Shown here: positions 60,623-64,000 of the stretch, in pieces
Layout: each line of letters begins with the position of its first letter
Numbering within the stretch: position 1 is the stretch's first letter
NCBI RefSeq assembly: GCF_015351395.1
Contig: NZ_JADKPV010000005.1
Span: forward strand, 1 to 64,000
Source of the DNA: Savagea serpentis
Lineage (GTDB): Bacteria > Bacillota > Bacilli > Bacillales_A > Planococcaceae
DNA: 64,000 bases
Direction of reading: 5' to 3'
The notes under the pieces: generated by a model
Told to the model about the DNA's origin: nothing
Seen by the model: the letters and a program-made list of their open reading frames with translations, nothing else
The model's database searches: none
Program-made: the position numbers and the translations under genes

Positions 60623-61267
60623 ATGTTACAATATTTAACTGGAATTTTCGTCGGATTGTTACTATTATCTAATGTCATCGCCGTCAAATTAATTGCGATT
60701 GGCGATTGGGTCGTCTTACCAGCAGCGGTCATCATTTACGTCTTTACGTATCCAATTTTAGATGTCATTACAGAAACATACGGAAAGAAATATGCACGTC
60801 GCACCGTATTTGCTGGGCTCATCGCTCAAGTGTTCGCGCTCGGATTCATTTGGATTGCAATACGTTTTCCGGCCGCTTCTTTTTATGAAAATCAACAAGC
60901 ATTTGAGCTTATTTTTGCTGGAAGCTTTCGTGTCACATTAGCGAGTTTAATCGCTTATGCAGTCAGCGAAAATATCGATGTCATCATTTTTGACCGCTTG
61001 AAAAAACGCCACGGTACTAAAAAGCTATGGTTGCGCAACAACGCGTCAACGATGGTAAGTCAATTTGCGGATACGGCCATTTTTATTTTAATTGCATTTA
61101 CAGGAACGATGCCGATACAAGCATTACTCGCGATGATCGTATCACAATACATTTTTAAATTTATCGTCGCTATTTTAGATACACCGATCGTGTACGGACT
61201 CGTGTACGTCGTACGCAATATTCGTAAAAAAGAAGACGAACGAGACATCGCGATGTACAACGCTTAA
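60623..61267 (+). CDS. Queuosine precursor transporter (YhhQ/QPTR)
   Basis: A 214-residue membrane protein of the DUF165/YhhQ family with about six helices. Family-typical segments are YPILDVITETYGKKYARRTVF near residue 42 and NNASTMVSQFADTAIFI near 140. It imports preQ0 or preQ1. It is encoded nine bases after queF in the same riboswitch-controlled unit, so the cell can make and take up the same precursor. A GTG one codon earlier (60620) could also be the start; the ribosome site is weak for both. Confidence 0.87.
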   Translation: MLQYLTGIFVGLLLLSNVIAVKLIAIGDWVVLPAAVIIYVFTYPILDVITETYGKKYARRTVFAGLIAQVFALGFIWIAIRFPAASFYENQQAFELIFAGSFRVTLASLIAYAVSENIDVIIFDRLKKRHGTKKLWLRNNASTMVSQFADTAIFILIAFTGTMPIQALLAMIVSQYIFKFIVAILDTPIVYGLVYVVRNIRKKEDERDIAMYNA

Positions 61268-61277
61268 ATATTAAAAT

Positions 61278-61323
61278 AAAACACCCGAAATAGGAGTGTA
61301 CGACTCCATTTTCGGGTGTTTTT
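61278..61323. terminator. Bidirectional terminator
   Basis: AAAACACCCGAAA pairs with TTTTCGGGTGTTTT, extended by GGAGT/ACTCC around a GTACG loop. It ends both the plus-strand transporter gene and the minus-strand recQ unit. Confidence 0.85.
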
Positions 61324-61326
61324 TAT

Positions 61327-61542
61327 TTACATACCGCCAAGTTCTCTCCGTACTTGAACGGCAAATACAATTTCTTCGCGTTCTTTTTTATCGGTCGAAG
61401 CGTCATGCATGCGCAACAAAGCGCTCGTTTCATAAGAAGCGTACTTTTCAATGATGCGCAGTTCCGCTTCATCTCGTTCACGAATACGTCGATCGACAGA
61501 ATCATCCCACTTTTTCTTCATCCTCTTCCACCAACTCGTCAA
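61327..61542 (-). CDS. Small charged protein coupled to recQ
   Basis: A 71-residue, strongly charged, probably helical soluble protein that I do not recognise (MTSWWKRMKKKWDDSVDRRI, later EAELRIIEKYASYETSALLR). The TTG at 61542 overlaps the recQ stop (TTGA) and is eight bases after AAGGAG inside recQ. An internal ATG at 61521 behind GGTGGAAGAGG is an alternative start. It ends before the shared terminator. The coupling suggests a partner or at least co-expression with RecQ; function unknown. Confidence 0.65.
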   Translation of the reverse strand: MTSWWKRMKKKWDDSVDRRIRERDEAELRIIEKYASYETSALLRMHDASTDKKEREEIVFAVQVRRELGGM

Positions 61543-63326
61543 CGAACTCTCTCCTTTTTCTCTTCTTCGATATAGTGACAAATGCATTGTAAAAATTCTG
61601 CACCGTATTTTTCAAGTTTCACTTGCCCGACCCCACTTACTTGAAGTAATTCATCCTCCGTTTTCGGGCGTAAATGGACCATTTCTTTTAATGTTTTGTC
61701 TGAAAAAACAACAAATGGAGGTACCTCTTCACGATCTGCAATAGCACGGCGCAATACGCGTAACTGTTCAAACAATTCATCTGTTTCGACAATTTGTTCG
61801 ACACGTTTCGTCTCTTTTTTCAAAATTTGTTGTTCGCCTGTCAGCACAGTCCGTCCTATTTCCGTCACGTATAAAATGGGAAATTGACCGTTTTCAACGC
61901 CGATACAACCTTCCGCAATTAAAAATTCAATGAAAGCCGTCACTTCTTTAATCGAATGACCTTTTAATAAACCGTATGTCGACAGTTTTTCAAATTGAAA
62001 TTCGAGCACTTTTCGATTGCGTGAACCGGTTAATACTTGCGCGACGAGCGTCTTTCCGAAACGTTGCCCCATCCGTACAATACAACTCAATACTTTTTGA
62101 GCTTCTACCGTGACATCAATCCGTTCACGCGTATCCGTACAATTGTAACAACGTCCACACAAGTCGGCTTCTTTCTCTCCGAAGTACGTTAAAATATACG
62201 ACTGGAAACATTGCTCCGTATGACAGTAGTCAATCATTTGTTGTAATTTCTCAAGCTCCATCGGCATTCGTTCAGTATCAGTACCTTGTTCGATAATGAA
62301 TCGTTGCGTCATGACATCTTGAGAAGAAAATAATAATAAACATTCGCTCGGAAGACCGTCGCGCCCTGCACGACCCGCTTCTTGATAGTAACTTTCCATA
62401 CTTGCTGGCATTTGATAATGAATGACGTAGCGAATATTCGATTTATCAATTCCCATACCGAATGCATTCGTTGCGACCATCACTGATACTTCATCATTTA
62501 AAAATTGCTCTTGTGCTCGCTCACGCGCTTCATCCGTCATACCCCCGTGATATTTCGCTACATCGATGTGCGCACGTTCTAACATCGCGGTTAAAGCGTC
62601 CGCTGCTTTTCGAGTCGCCGTATAAATAATGCCTGCTTCCGTTACGTTTTTTTGAACGTAACTTTTCACATACGTATCGCGCGCTACTCCTTTGACGACA
62701 CCGAATGTTAAATTGTCTCGCGCAAACCCTGTCAATGTCAATTGATCTTCAGGCACGTCGAGCGCACGACTAATATCCGCTCGCACTTCAGGTGTCGCAG
62801 TAGCCGTTAACGCAAGCACAGGTGGTCGCGTTTCAAAATGATTGAAAATCGTATGGATATTGCGATAACTCGGACGGAAATCGTGACCCCATTCCGATAT
62901 ACAATGCGCTTCATCAATCGCTATGAAGGATATCGTCATGCGTTCTAACACGCGTAAAAAAGATGTTGACTGCAATCGTTCTGGCGCAATATACAATAAA
63001 TCGTACTCTCCACGCTCCGCTAAATATAAAATATCTCGATATTCTTCATCAGCCAGTGTGCTATTTATGTATGCTGCTTTCACATCTAATTGATGGAGCG
63101 CGTCCACTTGATCTTTCATCAATGAAATTAAAGGGGAGATAACGAGCGTCGTTCCCTCTAATACGAGAGCAGGTACTTGATAACAGAGAGATTTCCCGCC
63201 TCCTGTAGGCATGACACAAATATGTGACGCTCCTTCTAAAATCGCTTCAATCACTTTACGTTGTCCTTCTCGAAAAGTGGCGAAACCAAATACTTCTTGC
63301 AACACTTGTTGGGCTCTTTCACTCAT
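61539..63326 (-). CDS. recQ: ATP-dependent DNA helicase RecQ
   Basis: A 595-residue RecQ helicase. Motifs in order: GQRKVIEAIL near residue 19, Walker A MPTGGGKSLCYQ near 40, IDEAHCISEWGHDFRPSY near 135, and QEAGRAGRDG near 318. The zinc-binding RQC region follows (CGRCYNC near 400), then a winged helix and a C-terminal HRDC domain near 515-590. The ATG at 63326 has an AAGGAG site ten bases away; the longer frame is not supported. It unwinds forked and recombination DNA. Confidence 0.94.
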   Translation of the reverse strand: MSERAQQVLQEVFGFATFREGQRKVIEAILEGASHICVMPTGGGKSLCYQVPALVLEGTTLVISPLISLMKDQVDALHQLDVKAAYINSTLADEEYRDILYLAERGEYDLLYIAPERLQSTSFLRVLERMTISFIAIDEAHCISEWGHDFRPSYRNIHTIFNHFETRPPVLALTATATPEVRADISRALDVPEDQLTLTGFARDNLTFGVVKGVARDTYVKSYVQKNVTEAGIIYTATRKAADALTAMLERAHIDVAKYHGGMTDEARERAQEQFLNDEVSVMVATNAFGMGIDKSNIRYVIHYQMPASMESYYQEAGRAGRDGLPSECLLLFSSQDVMTQRFIIEQGTDTERMPMELEKLQQMIDYCHTEQCFQSYILTYFGEKEADLCGRCYNCTDTRERIDVTVEAQKVLSCIVRMGQRFGKTLVAQVLTGSRNRKVLEFQFEKLSTYGLLKGHSIKEVTAFIEFLIAEGCIGVENGQFPILYVTEIGRTVLTGEQQILKKETKRVEQIVETDELFEQLRVLRRAIADREEVPPFVVFSDKTLKEMVHLRPKTEDELLQVSGVGQVKLEKYGAEFLQCICHYIEEEKKERVR

Positions 63327-63348
63327 CTTTAAAAACTCCTTCCACAAC

Positions 63349-63374
63349 AAAAAAGAAGACGCCCAAACGTCTCC
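63349..63374 (-). terminator. Terminator after pssA
   Basis: GGAGACG pairs with CGTCTTC (one G-U pair) around a six-base loop, followed by six T on the minus strand; between the pssA stop and recQ start. Confidence 0.6.
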
Positions 63375-63411
63375 TTTCAGTATACGCAATGTACGCTCCT
63401 TTGTGCAAAGC

Positions 63412-63945
63412 TTACATTTTTGCAATGCGGAATGAACTAATCATCGCAAGCCCCATCACAAGCAATAAAATAATATAAAATTGTACGGGCATATAAGGTA
63501 TAATGAAATAGCTTGTCGCAACGAACACACCTGCGACTGTAATCGGTAAGCCATAAAAAGCACCATCAAATGTTTGCACATTGTAACGTGCAAGACGGAT
63601 TGCTCCTGCTAAAATATAGAAGATAACCATTCCAATGCCAAGCCATAATGTATCGCCTAATACTGATTGGTAAATTAAAAAGGCAGGTGCTACACCAAAA
63701 GAAATAAGATCACTTAAAGAGTCAAGCTCTTTCCCAAAATCGGACTCTGTATGAAAGCGTCTTGCAGCTGCCCCGTCAAAACGGTCACACATCGCTGCAA
63801 TAATAATAAAAATGACTGCAATTGATGGATGTCCCTTAAATAAGAAAATAAGAGATAAAATACCGAAACTCAAATTAATTAATGTTAAAATATTTGCAAG
63901 TTGTTCTTTTAATTTACAATAATAATGGTGACGGATCGAAAACAT
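63412..63945 (-). CDS. pssA: CDP-diacylglycerol-serine O-phosphatidyltransferase
   Basis: A 177-residue membrane enzyme of the CDP-alcohol phosphatidyltransferase family that makes phosphatidylserine. The signature DGAAARRFHTESDFGKELDS (near residue 54) carries the metal- and CDP-binding Asp, Ala-Arg, Gly and Asp residues. Five to six membrane helices are predicted. The ATG at 63945 is behind AAAGGGGGG. The divergent gene starting at 63980 may be the decarboxylase partner. Confidence 0.9.
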   Translation of the reverse strand: MFSIRHHYYCKLKEQLANILTLINLSFGILSLIFLFKGHPSIAVIFIIIAAMCDRFDGAAARRFHTESDFGKELDSLSDLISFGVAPAFLIYQSVLGDTLWLGIGMVIFYILAGAIRLARYNVQTFDGAFYGLPITVAGVFVATSYFIIPYMPVQFYIILLLVMGLAMISSFRIAKM

Positions 63946-63979
63946 ACGATTCCCCCCTTTCTTAATGGAGATGATATTT

Positions 63980-64000
63980 ATGAAACAAAAATTATTTCAA
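63980..64000 (+). CDS. Start of a divergent gene (partial, possibly psd)
   Basis: An ATG at 63980 follows a GGAG site by ten bases and opens MKQKLFQ at the window edge. Next to pssA a phosphatidylserine decarboxylase would be expected, but seven codons cannot prove it. Confidence 0.35.

Overview
The window is chromosomal DNA of a low-to-medium G+C Gram-positive bacterium of the order Bacillales, most likely family Planococcaceae. Gene order matches the Bacillus subtilis blocks pheS-pheT / rnhC-zapA-cvpA-polX-mutS2-yshE-lcfA-fadR-fadB-etfB-etfA-trxA-uvrC-yslB-sdhCAB and ysmA-ysmB-racE-rph-ysnA-ysnB. A meso-diaminopimelate dehydrogenase (ddh) and many TTG/GTG starts fit the same group. The sporulation-linked genes that sit in these blocks in B. 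subtilis (gerE, gerM, sspI) are absent from their expected places, so the host may be a non-spore-former.

Layout. 1-1.9 kb: purine permease and purine phosphoribosyltransferase behind a PurR-like operator. 1.9-10.3 kb: a yngEFGHIJ-type leucine/branched-acid degradation operon and its TetR regulator. 10.7-14.4 kb: 3-hydroxyacyl-CoA dehydrogenase, nitronate monooxygenase, chromate-type transporter and a small membrane protein. 14.5-18.3 kb: tRNA-Arg and the ysnB-ysnA-rph-racE-ysmB-ysmA block. 18.5-24.7 kb: an operon of ACAD10/11-type acyl-CoA dehydrogenase, SDR, TetR, APH-type kinase, ComB-like phosphatase and acyl-CoA ligase. This gene set resembles the Pseudomonas levulinate (lva) pathway for 4-hydroxy acids. 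24.9-28.1 kb: succinate dehydrogenase. 28.3-36.2 kb: yslB, uvrC, trxA, electron-transfer flavoprotein, fadB, fadR and lcfA. 36.3-42.8 kb: a possible 29-residue membrane peptide, yshE, mutS2, polX, cvpA, zapA and rnhC.

42.9-50.6 kb is a visibly AT-rich insertion between rnhC and pheT. It carries one tight operon: small HTH regulator, type III methylase, type III restriction helicase-nuclease, Ser/Thr protein kinase, and a protein with a canonical HEPN RNase motif. Beside it lie a broken primase fragment and a structured Bacillales repeat. I do not recognise this five-gene arrangement as a named defence system, and it is the best candidate here for something new.

50.7-64 kb: pheT-pheS with a T-box leader, a TrmH-type rRNA methylase, argF, an M42 aminopeptidase, ddh, an MFS transporter, a preQ1 riboswitch controlling queF and a queuosine-precursor transporter, recQ with a coupled small ORF, pssA, and the first codons of a divergent gene.

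How they work together: much of the window is fatty and branched acid catabolism. Ligases make acyl-CoA, dehydrogenases pass electrons to EtfAB, and SdhCAB completes the link to the respiratory chain. FadR-type boxes occur at fadR, at the nitronate monooxygenase and at the ysmA thioesterase. A second palindrome type built on ACTAGT/ACCAGT marks the two TetR-linked operons.
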